Positions 39,145-48,433 of a stretch of DNA of 64,000 nucleotides are shown in pieces. Made by a program: the position numbers and the translations under genes. The DNA lies in the NCBI RefSeq assembly GCF_001905545.1, contig NZ_LIPD01000016.1, positions 62,001 through 126,000 of the forward strand, given 5' to 3'. The first letter of the stretch is position 1; every line of letters begins with the position of its first letter. This DNA is from Streptomyces sp. CB02056. Its GTDB lineage: Bacteria > Actinomycetota > Actinomycetes > Streptomycetales > Streptomycetaceae. Below the pieces are notes generated by a model. That model was not told the DNA's origin and made no database searches. It worked only from the letters and a program-made list of their open reading frames with translations.

Positions 39145-42100
39145 ATGAGCGACAACGTCACCAGGAACCTGCGCCTCGGCGGGCTCACCGCCGCCGACCT
39201 GGCCGCCCAGCGGGAGGCCGGGCGGCAGGCGGCGGAGCAGGACCGCAACGGCCGGATCATCACCTTCTACTCGTACAAGGGCGGCACCGGCCGCACCATG
39301 GCGCTCGCCAACACCGCCTGGATCCTGGCCGCCAACGGGTTCCGGGTGCTCACCGTGGACTGGGACCTGGAGGCGCCCGGCCTCGCCAAGTTCTTCCACC
39401 CGTTCCTCGACCAGGCCTCGCTGGCCGGGACCACCGGCATGATGGACCTGATCGCCGAGTACCGGGAGGAGGCGCTGCGCCCGGTCGAGCACGCCGAGGG
39501 CTGGCACCTGGACTTCGCCCGGGTGCACCCGCACGCGCTCTCGCTCATCTGGCCGCACTTCCCGGCCGGCGGCAGCCTGGACTTCCTCTCCGCGGGCCAG
39601 TTCAACCGCGACTACTCCGAGGCCGTCACCCACCTCGACTGGGACATCTTCTACGACCGCTTCGACGGCGGGCAGTTCTTCGACGCCCTCAAGGCCGACA
39701 TGGCCAAGCGCTACGACTACGTGCTGATCGACTCCCGCACCGGCCTGTCCGACATCGCCGAGATCTGCACCGTCCAGATGCCCGACGACCTGGTGGTCTG
39801 CTTCACCCTCAGCGACCAGTCCATCGACGGCGCCTCCCGGATCGCCCAGCACATCCACGACCGCTACCGCGAGCGCGGCATCCGCATCCTGCCCGTCCCG
39901 ATGCGCATCGACGAGGGCGAGAAGGAGAAGGCGGACGCCGGCCGCGCCCTCGCCCGGGTCCGCTTCGACGGGCTGCCGACCGGCTTCGAGGGCGAGGAAC
40001 TCGCCCAGTACTGGGGCTCGGTGGAGATCCCGTACCGGCCGTTCTACGCCTACGAGGAGATCCTCGCGACCTTCGGCGACCAGACCGGCACGCCCACCTC
40101 GATGCTGGCCGCCTGCGAGCGGCTCACCTCCATGATCACCGAGGGTCGGGCGGCCGGCCTGCCGCCGATGGACGAGGAGGTGCGGCTGCGCTACGTGGAC
40201 GCGTTCACCCGCCGCCGCCCGTCCGTGCCCGCCGACCTCTACCTGTCCTACGTCCCCGAGGACCGGATGTGGGCGGACTGGATCGAGTCCGTCCTGACCA
40301 GGGCCGGCTTCCGGGTGCTGCCGCGCGACCTCAGCGCCGGCACCGACCCGCGCGAGGAGACCGAGCGCGGCATCGACTCCGCGTACCGGACGGTCGCCGT
40401 GCTCTCGCCCGCCTACCAGCGCTCCCCGCAGGCGCGGGCGCTGTGGGAGTCGGTGGTCAGCTCCGACCCCTCCGGCACCCGGCGCCAGCTGCTGCCGGTC
40501 CGGGTCGGCGACGTCCGGCTCACCGCGCCGTTCAGCAACCGCAACCCGGTCGACCTGGTCGGCCGCGACGAGACCCAGTCGATCCAGAGCCTGCTGCGCG
40601 CGCTCGGCCGCGGCGACTCCCCGCTCGACGAAGCGCCCAGCGGCGGCCCGCGCTTTCCCGGCAGCAAGCCCTCGGTGTGGGACGTCCCGCCGCGCAACCC
40701 CTCCTTCACCGGCCGCGCCGCCGTCCTGGAGCAGCTGCGCAACCAGCTGCGCGGCGGCATGGCGGCCGTGCTGCCCACCCCGCAGACCCTGTACGGGCTC
40801 GGCGGCGTCGGCAAGACCCAGGTGGCCCTGGAGTACGCCCACCGCTTCATGTCCGACTACGACCTGGTCTGGTGGATCGACGCCGAGCAGATCGAGCTGG
40901 TCGCCCCGGCGCTCGCCGAACTCGCCCGCCGGCTCGGCCTGCGGGTCGGCGACTCGGTCACCGAGGCGGCCGAGGCGGCCCGGGAGGCGCTGCGGCGCGG
41001 CGTGCCCACCTCGCGCTGGCTGCTGATCTTCGACAACGCCGACGAGCCCGCCGAGATCCGCCGGTTCTTCCCCGGCGGCTCCGGCCACATCCTGGTCACC
41101 TCCCGGAACCAGGCCTGGACCGGGCACGCCGAGGCGCTGGAGGTCGACGTCTTCACCCGCGGGGAGAGCGTCGAGCACCTGTGCCGGCGCGCCCGCAGCC
41201 TCTCCCGCCCGGACGCCGACCGGGTCGCCGAGGCGGTCGGCGACCTGCCGCTGGCCGTCGAGGTGGCCGCCGCCTGGCTGGACACCACCGGCACCCCGGT
41301 GGAGACCTACGTCTCCCAGCTGCACGCCGAGGCCGCCCGCGCGCTGGCCGTCGGCCGCCCGGCCGACTACCCGACCCCGGTCGCCGCGACCTGGAACGTG
41401 TCGATCGGACGGCTGCGCCAGCAGTCCCCGGCGGCCGTCCGGCTGCTCCAGCTCTGCGCCTTCTTCGCGCCCGAGCCGATCTCGATGAACCTCTTCTACA
41501 GCGACCAGATGATCCGGGCGCTGGTGCGGTTCGACGCCGACCTCAGCGACAAGTTCATGCTGGGCAAGGTGATCCAGGCGATCGGCCGGTACGCGCTGGC
41601 CAAGGTCGACGCCGGCAGCAACAGCTTCCAGGTGCACCGGCTCGTCCAGGCGGTGATCCGGGCCGGGATGACCGCCGACGAGCAGGAGGTCGCCGTCCAC
41701 GAGGTGCACCGCATCCTCACCGGCGCCCGGCCCGTCCTCGGCGACACCGACGACCCGGCCAACTGGCCCGCCTTCGACGAGATCTGGCCGCACCTGTCGC
41801 CGTCCAAGGCGCACAACTGCGACGAGGCGGACACCCGCCAGCTGCTCATCGACCGGGTCCGCTACCTGTGGAAGCGCGGCGAGCTCGACCGCGCCCGCGA
41901 CCTCGGCCACGCCCTGGACGTGGAGTGGACCGGCAAGCTCGGCGAGGACGACCGGCAGACCCTGCTGCTGCGCTTCCAGCTCGCCAACGTGCTGCGCTCC
42001 CAGGGGAACTACGGCGAGGCGCTGGCCCTGGACGAGGACACCCTGGAGCGCCAGCGGGCCCTGCTCGGCGAGCACCACCCGTACACCCTGATGACGGCCG

Positions 42101-43152
42101 GCTCGCTCGGCGCCGACCGCAGGGCGCTCGGCCGGTTCCAGGCCGCCCTCGACCTCGACCGCGAAATCCTCGACCAGTTCCGCGAGTTGTTCGGCGACGA
42201 CAACCCGCGCACGCTCTCCATGGCGAACAACCTGGCGATCGACTACCGGCTGGTCGGCGACAGCGAGGCGGCCCGCGAGCTCGACCAGGAGACCCTCGAC
42301 CGGCGCACCGCCGTCCTCGGCCCCAAGCACCCCTACACCCTGTCCACCAAGTCCAACCTGGCCCGCGACCTGCGCGAACTCGGCGACTACCGCGGCTCGG
42401 TGGACCTGCTCCAGGAGGTCACCTCCGACCTCGGCGACGTGCTCGACCCGGACCTGCCGGAGAACCTGCGCAACGCCAAGTCGCTGGCCGTCTCGCTGCG
42501 CCGGATCGGCCAGCTCGCCGAGGCCCGCCGGATCACCAAGGAGACCTACGAGCGCTACCTGGAGCGCTACGGCGCCGACGCCCCCGACGCGCTCGCCTGC
42601 GCGCTCAACCTGGCCGCCGACCACAGCGCCTCCGGCGACAAGGAGGCCGCCCGCGACCTCTGCTCCACCGTCTTCGAGGGCCACCGGCGGCTGTTCGGCG
42701 ACGAGCACCCGTTCACCCTGGCCTGCGCCAACAACCTCGGCATCTACCTGCGGGGCAGCGGCGACGTCCCGGGCGCCATCGAGCGCGGCCGGATCACCTT
42801 CGAGGGGCTGACCCGCTCGGTCGGGCCCGAGCACCCGTACACCCTCAACGCGATGATCAACCTGGCCAACGCCTACGGCGACGACGGGCAGCTGGACCGC
42901 GCCGAACGGCTCGGCCGGGCCGCGTACCAGGGGCTCTGCGACCGCTACAGCGCCCAGCACCCGGACGCGGTGGCCTGCGAGGCCAACCTGGCGATCACCC
43001 TGCGGTCGGGCGGGCGGCACACCCAGGCGGCCGAACTGCGGGCCCGGGCGATCTCCGAGCTGATCCGGCAGTTCGGCGAGGAGCACCCCAACACGGTCGC
43101 CGCGCGCGGCTGGAAGCGGATCAACCGGGACCTGGAGCCGCAGCCGGTCTGA
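39145..43152 (+). CDS. fxsT: FxsT: ParA-like / TIR-like / NB-ARC / TPR protein (copy 2)
   Basis: A 1335-residue paralogue of the first FxsT. The P-loop domain (~32-270) has IITFYSYKGGTGRTMALANTAWIL, TVDWDLEAPGLAKFFHPF and YDYVLIDSRTGLSD. A TIR-like segment (~360-440) has DLYLSYVPEDRMWADWIESVL and VLSPAYQRSP. NB-ARC (~530-830) has LYGLGGVGKTQVALEYAHRF, WLLIFDNADEPAEIRRFFPGGSGHILVTSRNQAW. From ~930, about ten TPRs (LGPKHPYTLSTKSNLARDLRELGDY type). ATG 39145 is followed by a 30-residue tail (LRLGGLTAADLAAQREAGRQAAEQ) missing in copy 1. The protein is complete and looks functional. Confidence 0.88.
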   Translation: MSDNVTRNLRLGGLTAADLAAQREAGRQAAEQDRNGRIITFYSYKGGTGRTMALANTAWILAANGFRVLTVDWDLEAPGLAKFFHPFLDQASLAGTTGMMDLIAEYREEALRPVEHAEGWHLDFARVHPHALSLIWPHFPAGGSLDFLSAGQFNRDYSEAVTHLDWDIFYDRFDGGQFFDALKADMAKRYDYVLIDSRTGLSDIAEICTVQMPDDLVVCFTLSDQSIDGASRIAQHIHDRYRERGIRILPVPMRIDEGEKEKADAGRALARVRFDGLPTGFEGEELAQYWGSVEIPYRPFYAYEEILATFGDQTGTPTSMLAACERLTSMITEGRAAGLPPMDEEVRLRYVDAFTRRRPSVPADLYLSYVPEDRMWADWIESVLTRAGFRVLPRDLSAGTDPREETERGIDSAYRTVAVLSPAYQRSPQARALWESVVSSDPSGTRRQLLPVRVGDVRLTAPFSNRNPVDLVGRDETQSIQSLLRALGRGDSPLDEAPSGGPRFPGSKPSVWDVPPRNPSFTGRAAVLEQLRNQLRGGMAAVLPTPQTLYGLGGVGKTQVALEYAHRFMSDYDLVWWIDAEQIELVAPALAELARRLGLRVGDSVTEAAEAAREALRRGVPTSRWLLIFDNADEPAEIRRFFPGGSGHILVTSRNQAWTGHAEALEVDVFTRGESVEHLCRRARSLSRPDADRVAEAVGDLPLAVEVAAAWLDTTGTPVETYVSQLHAEAARALAVGRPADYPTPVAATWNVSIGRLRQQSPAAVRLLQLCAFFAPEPISMNLFYSDQMIRALVRFDADLSDKFMLGKVIQAIGRYALAKVDAGSNSFQVHRLVQAVIRAGMTADEQEVAVHEVHRILTGARPVLGDTDDPANWPAFDEIWPHLSPSKAHNCDEADTRQLLIDRVRYLWKRGELDRARDLGHALDVEWTGKLGEDDRQTLLLRFQLANVLRSQGNYGEALALDEDTLERQRALLGEHHPYTLMTAGSLGADRRALGRFQAALDLDREILDQFRELFGDDNPRTLSMANNLAIDYRLVGDSEAARELDQETLDRRTAVLGPKHPYTLSTKSNLARDLRELGDYRGSVDLLQEVTSDLGDVLDPDLPENLRNAKSLAVSLRRIGQLAEARRITKETYERYLERYGADAPDALACALNLAADHSASGDKEAARDLCSTVFEGHRRLFGDEHPFTLACANNLGIYLRGSGDVPGAIERGRITFEGLTRSVGPEHPYTLNAMINLANAYGDDGQLDRAERLGRAAYQGLCDRYSAQHPDAVACEANLAITLRSGGRHTQAAELRARAISELIRQFGEEHPNTVAARGWKRINRDLEPQPV

Positions 43153-43183
43153 CCGGGCAGGGGGCGGGGTACGCTGCCGGACC

Positions 43184-44152
43184 ATGAGCACCCCGCCCCC
43201 GGTCCTGGTCACCCGGCGCCTCGCCCCCGGCGTCATCGAACGGCTCACCGCGCACCACGCCGTCACCTGCCACGACTCCGACCTGGCGATGGACCGGGCC
43301 GCCCTGCTGGACGCCGTCCGCGGCCGGCGGGCCGTGATCACCACCCTGGACGACCGGGTGGACGCCGAGTTCCTCGACGCGGCCGGCCCGGGGCTGGCGG
43401 TCGTCGCCAACCACGCCGTCGGCTACCACAACGTGGACGTGGCCGCCTGCGCCGAACGCGGGGTGCTGGTCACCAACACCCCCGGCGTGCTCACCACCGC
43501 CACCGCCGACATGGCCTGGGCGCTGCTGCTGGCCGCCACCCGCCGGCTCGGCGAGGGCGAGCGGCTGCTGCGCTCCGGCGCGCCCTGGACCTGGGCGCCG
43601 AACTTCCTGCTCGGCATGGAGCTGGCCGGCACCCCGCTGGGCGTGCTCGGCATGGGCCGGATCGGCCAGGCGGTGGCCCGCCGGGCCCGCGCCTTCGACA
43701 TGCCGGTCGGCTACCACAACCGCCGCGAACTGCCGCCCGAGCAGGCCGGGGGCGCCGACTGGAAGCCGCTGGAGGAACTGCTCGCCACCTCCACCGTGCT
43801 GGTCGTCACCTGCCCGTTCACCGCCGACACCCGGCACCTGCTGGACGCCCGCCGGCTCGCCCTGCTGCCGCGCGGCGCGGTGGTGGTCAGCATGACCGCG
43901 GGCGTGGTGGACGAGGAGGCGCTGGCCGCCGCGCTGGAGTCCGGCGCGCTGTTCGCCGCCGCGGTGGACAACTTCGAGCGCGAGCCGGCCGTCCCGTCCG
44001 CGCTGCTCGCCCAGGAGCGCGCCGTGCTCGCCCCGCACCTGGGCAGCGCCACCGTCCGCACCCGGCAGGCGATGGGCGGCCTGGCGGTGGACAACGTGCT
44101 GGCGGTGCTCGGCGGTTCGGCGCCGCTGACGCCGGTGGTCCAGCTCATCTGA
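43184..44152 (+). CDS. D-2-hydroxyacid dehydrogenase family protein, catalytic Arg absent
   Basis: A 322-residue NAD-dependent D-isomer 2-hydroxyacid dehydrogenase fold: VANHAVGYHNVDVAACAERGVLVTNTPGVLTTATADMAWALLLAATRRL, GTPLGVLGMGRIGQAVARRARAFDMPVGYHNRR (Rossmann), and APHLGSATVRTRQAM with the catalytic His (~284). The usual NTARGxxVDE catalytic Arg segment reads VVVSMTAGVVDEEAL (~233-247), so the Arg is Ala. VDNFEREP replaces LDVFExEP. The gene begins 31 bp after fxsT2 and may share its transcript. Either activity is altered or the protein binds ligand without reduction. Confidence 0.85.
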   Translation: MSTPPPVLVTRRLAPGVIERLTAHHAVTCHDSDLAMDRAALLDAVRGRRAVITTLDDRVDAEFLDAAGPGLAVVANHAVGYHNVDVAACAERGVLVTNTPGVLTTATADMAWALLLAATRRLGEGERLLRSGAPWTWAPNFLLGMELAGTPLGVLGMGRIGQAVARRARAFDMPVGYHNRRELPPEQAGGADWKPLEELLATSTVLVVTCPFTADTRHLLDARRLALLPRGAVVVSMTAGVVDEEALAAALESGALFAAAVDNFEREPAVPSALLAQERAVLAPHLGSATVRTRQAMGGLAVDNVLAVLGGSAPLTPVVQLI

Positions 44153-44159
44153 CGGCCGC

Positions 44160-45071
44160 TCAGCGCCCCGGACGCCGGTGGAGGTCCGAACCCCCCGGGG
44201 CACCCCAGCCGGCCGCCCAGGCCAGCGCGGTGGTCATCACCCGGAACGCCCCGAAGTGCGCGGCGCCGGGCTCCAGGAACAGCTCGGCGTCCGGGATGTG
44301 GTCGGCCAGCCAGCGGGAGTGGTCGACCGGCGAGAACTGGTCGTCCGCGCCGTGCCAGAGCCAGGTCGGCACCCGGACCGACCCGACCTCGAACCCCCAG
44401 TCGGCGGTGAAGGCCAGCACGTCGTCGATCCAGCCGTCCGCGCCGTGCCGGAACGCCTCCCGGTAGTTGCTCTGGAGCATCCGCCGCAGCCCGCTGTCGG
44501 CCACCACCTCCCGGTCGGCGGCGGAGAGTTCGGTGCGCAGCCCGTTCAGCAGCCGGACCGGGTCGTCCTTGATCTGCCGGGAGCGGAACTCCATCGCGTC
44601 GGCGATCCGGCCGTGCCCGCGCTCGGCCTCCTTGTAGGCGCGGACGTTGGACGGGGTCATCCCCGCGTACCAGTCCAGTCCGGTCGCGTTGCGCGGGGCC
44701 AGGCCGACCAGCACCGCCGCCCGGCTGACCCGCTCCGGCAGCAGCGCCGCGCAGGCCAGCGCGTGCGGGCCGCCGCCGGAGCGGCCGAGCACCGCGAAGT
44801 TCTCCAGCCCGAACTCGTCCGCGATGGTCCGCACGTCCGCGGCCGCCGCGCTCACCCGGCGGCCGAACAGCCGGGTCGAGTCGCCGTAGCCGGGCCGGTC
44901 GTACGAGATGAGCCGTACGCCCAGCCGGTACAGCACGGTGCTGCGCGGGTGCGGGCCGACCCGGCTGCCGGGCATGCCGTGCAGCAGGAAGACCGGACGG
45001 CCGCGCGGGTCGCCGAGGGACTCCACGGCGAGGGCGCGGTCGTCCGCCGTCTTGACCGTCCGTAACGACAC
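44160..45071 (-). CDS. Alpha/beta-hydrolase
   Basis: A 303-residue alpha/beta-hydrolase: FLLHGMPGSRVGPHPRSTVLYRLGVRLISYDRPGYGDST is the oxyanion-hole start, and FAVLGRSGGGPHALACAALLPERV holds the nucleophile Ser (GRSGGG, ~97). LWHGADDQFSPVDHSRWLADHIPDAELFLEPGAAHFGAF gives the Asp and His of the triad. An esterase/epoxide-hydrolase-like serine hydrolase of unknown substrate. It lies 12 bp downstream of the DUF4231 gene on the same strand, so they are probably one operon. Confidence 0.85.
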   Translation of the reverse strand: MSLRTVKTADDRALAVESLGDPRGRPVFLLHGMPGSRVGPHPRSTVLYRLGVRLISYDRPGYGDSTRLFGRRVSAAAADVRTIADEFGLENFAVLGRSGGGPHALACAALLPERVSRAAVLVGLAPRNATGLDWYAGMTPSNVRAYKEAERGHGRIADAMEFRSRQIKDDPVRLLNGLRTELSAADREVVADSGLRRMLQSNYREAFRHGADGWIDDVLAFTADWGFEVGSVRVPTWLWHGADDQFSPVDHSRWLADHIPDAELFLEPGAAHFGAFRVMTTALAWAAGWGAPGGSDLHRRPGR

Positions 45072-45082
45072 CTGCGGCCTCC

Positions 45083-46030
45083 TCAGTGCTCCGGGTCGGT
45101 TGCGTGCTCCCGGTCGGTGGTGGTGCGCACCTCCCGGCGCGCCTGCCAGGTGGTGTGCTCGCGGGAGATCGCGTCCTCGGCGTCCCGGGCCAGGCGGGCC
45201 CAGACCTCCTCGGCCTCCATCGACTCCAGGTCCAGCTGGGCGAGTTGGCGCTGGACCTGCGCCAGCTCCTCGGCGGCCAGGGCGTACGCGGCGGCCAGCG
45301 GCCGGTACTGGCGCAGCTGCGCCCAGGCGGCGACCGAGGCGGCCACCGCCGACACCGTGCCCAGCGCGTCGTAGCCGAACGCGCCGAGCGCCCGCAGGAC
45401 GGCGAGCACCAGGCCCAGCGCGGGCAGCAGCACGCCCAGCACCCCGGCCCAGTGCCCGGCGCGGGCGCAGTAGCGGGCCTTGGCGCGGTACCAGTCGTGC
45501 TGCAGCCGGATCCGCTCGGCCAGGTACACCTCGCGGCGCACCGCCAGCGGCTGCCCGCGCAGGTCGCGCATCGCCGGGGTGATCTCCACCCCGGCGTCCG
45601 GGACGCCCACCGGGGTCTCCCGGAACGCGCCGAGCACCCGGGCGAGCTGGAAGCGGTACAGCCCCTCGGCGTCCGGCAGGGGGCGCGGCGGGGGCTGGTA
45701 GGCGTCGGCCCGGACGGCGTACTTCCAGGCCAGCGTCTTCACCGACTCGGCGGCCGCCCGGCCCTCGTACCAGAGGCCCTGCGGGTTCTGCCGGCTGATC
45801 ACCACGGCCAGCGCGATCGCGCCGAGGTAGGCGGCCGCCGCCGGCCAGGCCCAGGGCTCGCCGTCGGCGGAGCCGGTCGCCGCGGCGACCACCAGCAGGA
45901 CCAGCTCCCAGGCGGAGAGCAGCACCGAGCGCCGCTGCCCGCGCAGTGAGGCCGCGTCGGCGGCCCAGAAGAACTCGGGCAGCAGGTCCCGCTCACGCAC
46001 CCACCCGGTCCGTCCCGCAACAGACGCCAT
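45083..46030 (-). CDS. DUF4231 (SLATT-like) membrane protein
   Basis: A 315-residue protein with two pairs of hydrophobic segments (LSAWELVLLVVAAATG and AAAAYLGAIALAVVIS, then WAGVLGVLLPALGLVLAVL and ALGTVSAVAASVAAWAQL) separated by a long charged helical region (YLAERIRLQHDWYRAKARYCAR) and a C-terminal coiled region with QVQRQLAQLDLESMEAEEVWARLARDAEDAISREHTTW. This is the DUF4231 layout, a relative of SLATT predicted pore-forming effectors of nucleotide-driven conflict systems. A role with the FxsC-FxsT pair 2 kb away is possible but unproven. Confidence 0.75.
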   Translation of the reverse strand: MASVAGRTGWVRERDLLPEFFWAADAASLRGQRRSVLLSAWELVLLVVAAATGSADGEPWAWPAAAAYLGAIALAVVISRQNPQGLWYEGRAAAESVKTLAWKYAVRADAYQPPPRPLPDAEGLYRFQLARVLGAFRETPVGVPDAGVEITPAMRDLRGQPLAVRREVYLAERIRLQHDWYRAKARYCARAGHWAGVLGVLLPALGLVLAVLRALGAFGYDALGTVSAVAASVAAWAQLRQYRPLAAAYALAAEELAQVQRQLAQLDLESMEAEEVWARLARDAEDAISREHTTWQARREVRTTTDREHATDPEH

Positions 46031-46271
46031 GTTCGGCCCCCACCAGTCGCTCCGGTCGCACCGCTCTCCTGCCCCGGGCGGCTCGCCGGTACGCCTGGTG
46101 ACGGCCGGGGCGGCCGGATGTGGCCGGGAAGACCCGGTGGTTGTCCGGTACTCCCCGTGTTCGGTCCGGCACCCAGCGTGCGGGAGGCGGTGGGGGCGTG
46201 CGGCGGCCGACGGGTGTGCGCGGGCGACCTGCCGGTGCGGACCGGCGGGTTCACCCGGGCGGGAGTGCGGC

Positions 46272-47036
46272 TCAGTAGGTGTAGAAGACCCGCTCGGCGT
46301 TCTCGGCCATCTGCTTCGCGTTCCACTCGGTGCCGCCCGGGACGTTGCCGGAGCGGAACAGCGGCGGCGCGGGGCACTCCCCGGCGGCCGCCCGGTCGGC
46401 CAGCCGGCCGACCGCCGAGGCGACCACGGCCTGCATCAGCGCGCTGGTCACGATGGTCGAGACCGGGCCGAAGGTGGTCTCGGCGCCAGGGTGGGTCAGC
46501 TCGCCGTCGCCGACCGCGATCTTGCTGTCCAGCACCACGTCGCAGTGGTCCTTCAGGTAGGTGCCGGTCGGGTGCGCCGAGGGCACCTCCCGCGGGTACG
46601 CGAGCGAGGTCACACCGACGACCTTGAGACCGCGGTCCCGGGCGTACCGGGCCAGCTCGACCGGCATCACCTGGCGGCCGGAGAGCGAGATCACGAACAG
46701 CAGGTCCCCGGCGGTCGCCGGGGTCAGGTCCAGGGTGGCGGTGGCCAGCCCGGAGACCCGCTCCAGCGCGCTGGACAGCGGCGCGGGCATCACCGTCACC
46801 CCGGCCATCCCGGGCACGTTCAGCAGGTTCACCGGGACCAGCCCGCCGGCCCGGTAGACCACGTCCTGGGCCGGCAGCGCGGAGTGCCCGGCACCGAAGG
46901 TGAACACCCGGCGACCTTCGGTCATCGCCTCCGCCAGCAGCGCGGCGGCAGCCTCGATGGTGTCGGCCTCCTCCTCGCGGACCCGCTGGAGGTGGGAGAT
47001 CGCCGCGTCGAAGTACCGGCCGACCAGGTCGTTCAT
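46272..47036 (-). CDS. SIS-domain protein
   Basis: A 254-residue sugar isomerase-type protein: AEAMTEGRRVFTFGAGHSALPAQDVVYRAGGLVPVNLLN, LFVISLSGRQVMPVELARYARDRGLKVVGVTSLAYPREVPSAHPTGTYL with the phosphosugar-binding Ser/Thr loop. It probably binds N-acetylhexosamine phosphates, like the DUF2529/YfeU-type enzymes, as an isomerase or sensor. It is divergent from the dtxR-family gene, an order that I recall from S. coelicolor. Confidence 0.9.
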   Translation of the reverse strand: MNDLVGRYFDAAISHLQRVREEEADTIEAAAALLAEAMTEGRRVFTFGAGHSALPAQDVVYRAGGLVPVNLLNVPGMAGVTVMPAPLSSALERVSGLATATLDLTPATAGDLLFVISLSGRQVMPVELARYARDRGLKVVGVTSLAYPREVPSAHPTGTYLKDHCDVVLDSKIAVGDGELTHPGAETTFGPVSTIVTSALMQAVVASAVGRLADRAAAGECPAPPLFRSGNVPGGTEWNAKQMAENAERVFYTY

Positions 47037-47256
47037 CTGCTGCCTTCGCTCTCTGCCGGTGGGGGATCCGGCCGGGTGGGGTGGTCCGGGTGGTCCAGAC
47101 CGCCGGTGGAGAAAGCTTCGGCGAGCACGGTCGCGCCCCGGCGGCATCGTTGTCAACAGGAACAAAACGGGTCCCCGGAGCCCCGGGGCGGACCCGGTTG
47201 TCGGTCCGGTACGTCAGAATTGGCGGTGAGGACACCGAAGAACGGAGCCAGCGGCG

Positions 47257-47949
47257 ATGTCTGGGCTGATCGACACCACTGAGATGTACCTTCGCACCAT
47301 CCTGGAGCTGGAGGAGGAGGGCATCGTCCCGATGCGCGCCCGCATCGCCGAGCGCCTGGAACAGAGCGGTCCCACGGTCAGCCAGACGGTCGGCCGGATG
47401 GAGCGCGACGGGCTGCTCCAGGTCGCCGGGGACCGCCACCTGGAGCTGACCGAGGAGGGCCGTCGGCTGGCGGTGCGCGTCATGCGCAAGCACCGCATCG
47501 CCGAGTGCCTGCTCGTCGACGTGATCGGCCTGGAGTGGGAGCAGGTGCACGAGGAGGCCTGCCGCTGGGAGCACGTGATGAGCGAGACGGTCGAGCGCAA
47601 GGTGCTCGCCATGCTCGGCCACCCCACCCAGTCCCCGTACGGCAACCCGATCCCGGGCCTGGACGAGCTGGGCGACACCAAGGCCGAGGGCGAGGGCTTC
47701 GACGCCGGGCTCGTCCCGCTGGACACCGTCAAGCCGGGCGAGGCCGGGGCCGACGTCGTGGTCCGCCGGATCGGCGAGCCGATCCAGACGGACAGCGCGC
47801 TGATGAGCACCCTGCGCCGGGCCGGCGTCCGGCCGGGCTCCACGGTCAAGGTGAGCGCCGGCGTCGGCGGCGTGCTGGTCGGCACCGGGGACAACGCGGC
47901 GGAGCTGGGCAAGGACATCGCCCAGCACGTCTTCGTCGCCCAGGCCTGA
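47257..47949 (+). CDS. dmdR1: DtxR/DmdR1-type iron-dependent repressor
   Basis: A 230-residue DtxR family regulator. The N-terminal helix-turn-helix is TTEMYLRTILELEEEGIVPMRARIAERLEQSGPTVSQTVGRMERDGLLQV. The metal and dimerisation domain has MRKHRIAECLLVDVIGLEWEQVHEEACRWEHVMSE with the Cys102-Glu105-His106 primary metal site, and the C-terminal SH3-like domain ends the protein. It represses iron uptake genes when Fe(II)-bound. DmdR1 is the Streptomyces name. A 15-bp hairpin follows. An antisense frame (47214-48164) overlaps it, as for the adm gene reported in S. coelicolor. Confidence 0.95.
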   Translation: MSGLIDTTEMYLRTILELEEEGIVPMRARIAERLEQSGPTVSQTVGRMERDGLLQVAGDRHLELTEEGRRLAVRVMRKHRIAECLLVDVIGLEWEQVHEEACRWEHVMSETVERKVLAMLGHPTQSPYGNPIPGLDELGDTKAEGEGFDAGLVPLDTVKPGEAGADVVVRRIGEPIQTDSALMSTLRRAGVRPGSTVKVSAGVGGVLVGTGDNAAELGKDIAQHVFVAQA

Positions 47950-47998
47950 GCCCGTACCGCGCCTGAGTACTCCGGTACGCCGGGTGCTCCGGTACGGC

Positions 47999-48035
47999 GA
48001 AGGGGCCCGCTGCTCCCCGTGCAGCGGGCCCCTTC
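47999..48035 (+). terminator. Terminator after dmdR1
   Basis: A perfect 15-bp stem (GAAGGGGCCCGCTGC / GCAGCGGGCCCCTTC) with a 7-nt loop begins 50 bp after the dmdR1 stop. Confidence 0.9.
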
Positions 48036-48249
48036 GTCCTCCCCATCCCCTCCGTCCCCTCCTGTTCCCTCCCGCTTCCCCTCCGTCGCCGCCGCCCGGC
48101 TTCCCCGTCCGAGCGCCCCTGCCGGCGTCCCCACACATCGCAATTCCTCCCCTCGGCCGATCATGGCAATCCTTGAGTGCTGTCACTCGTACGAGGGGCT
48201 TTGCCGGTTGACCAGCGGGTACACGGAGGCCTTATCCGGACATGCGTAT

Positions 48250-48285
48250 GACGGGCCCCGTCCCCGGTGGGGGACAAGGCCCGTC
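48250..48285. terminator. Hairpin downstream of the primase-like gene
   Basis: GACGGGCC/GGCCCGTC outer stem and GTCCCC/GGGGAC inner stem form a long hairpin 149 bp beyond the minus-strand gene ending at 48434. No coding content was seen from 48036 to 48433. Confidence 0.6.
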
Positions 48286-48433
48286 ACTCGCGCGCGTGGT
48301 GTCGCGCGGAGCACGCCCTCACCCGATCGGCAGAGGGCGGCTGGTCTCGGGGGCGTCCGACACGCCCGGGGCCGAACGGAGCAGGCCGGATGGCGCGGCT
48401 CGGACGGAGTGGGTCGGACGGAGCGGCCCGGGC

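Noticed and set aside
39072..43187. Long alternative plus-strand frame across fxsT2
   Set aside because: Out of frame with the P-loop, NB-ARC and TPR motifs; Arg/Pro/Gly-rich and without domain matches.
38662..43410. Very long open frame on the minus strand across fxsC2-fxsT2
   Set aside because: It is the complement of a clear plus-strand gene with recognised domains; amino acid composition is Pro/Gly/Arg/Val-biased as expected of a high-GC shadow.
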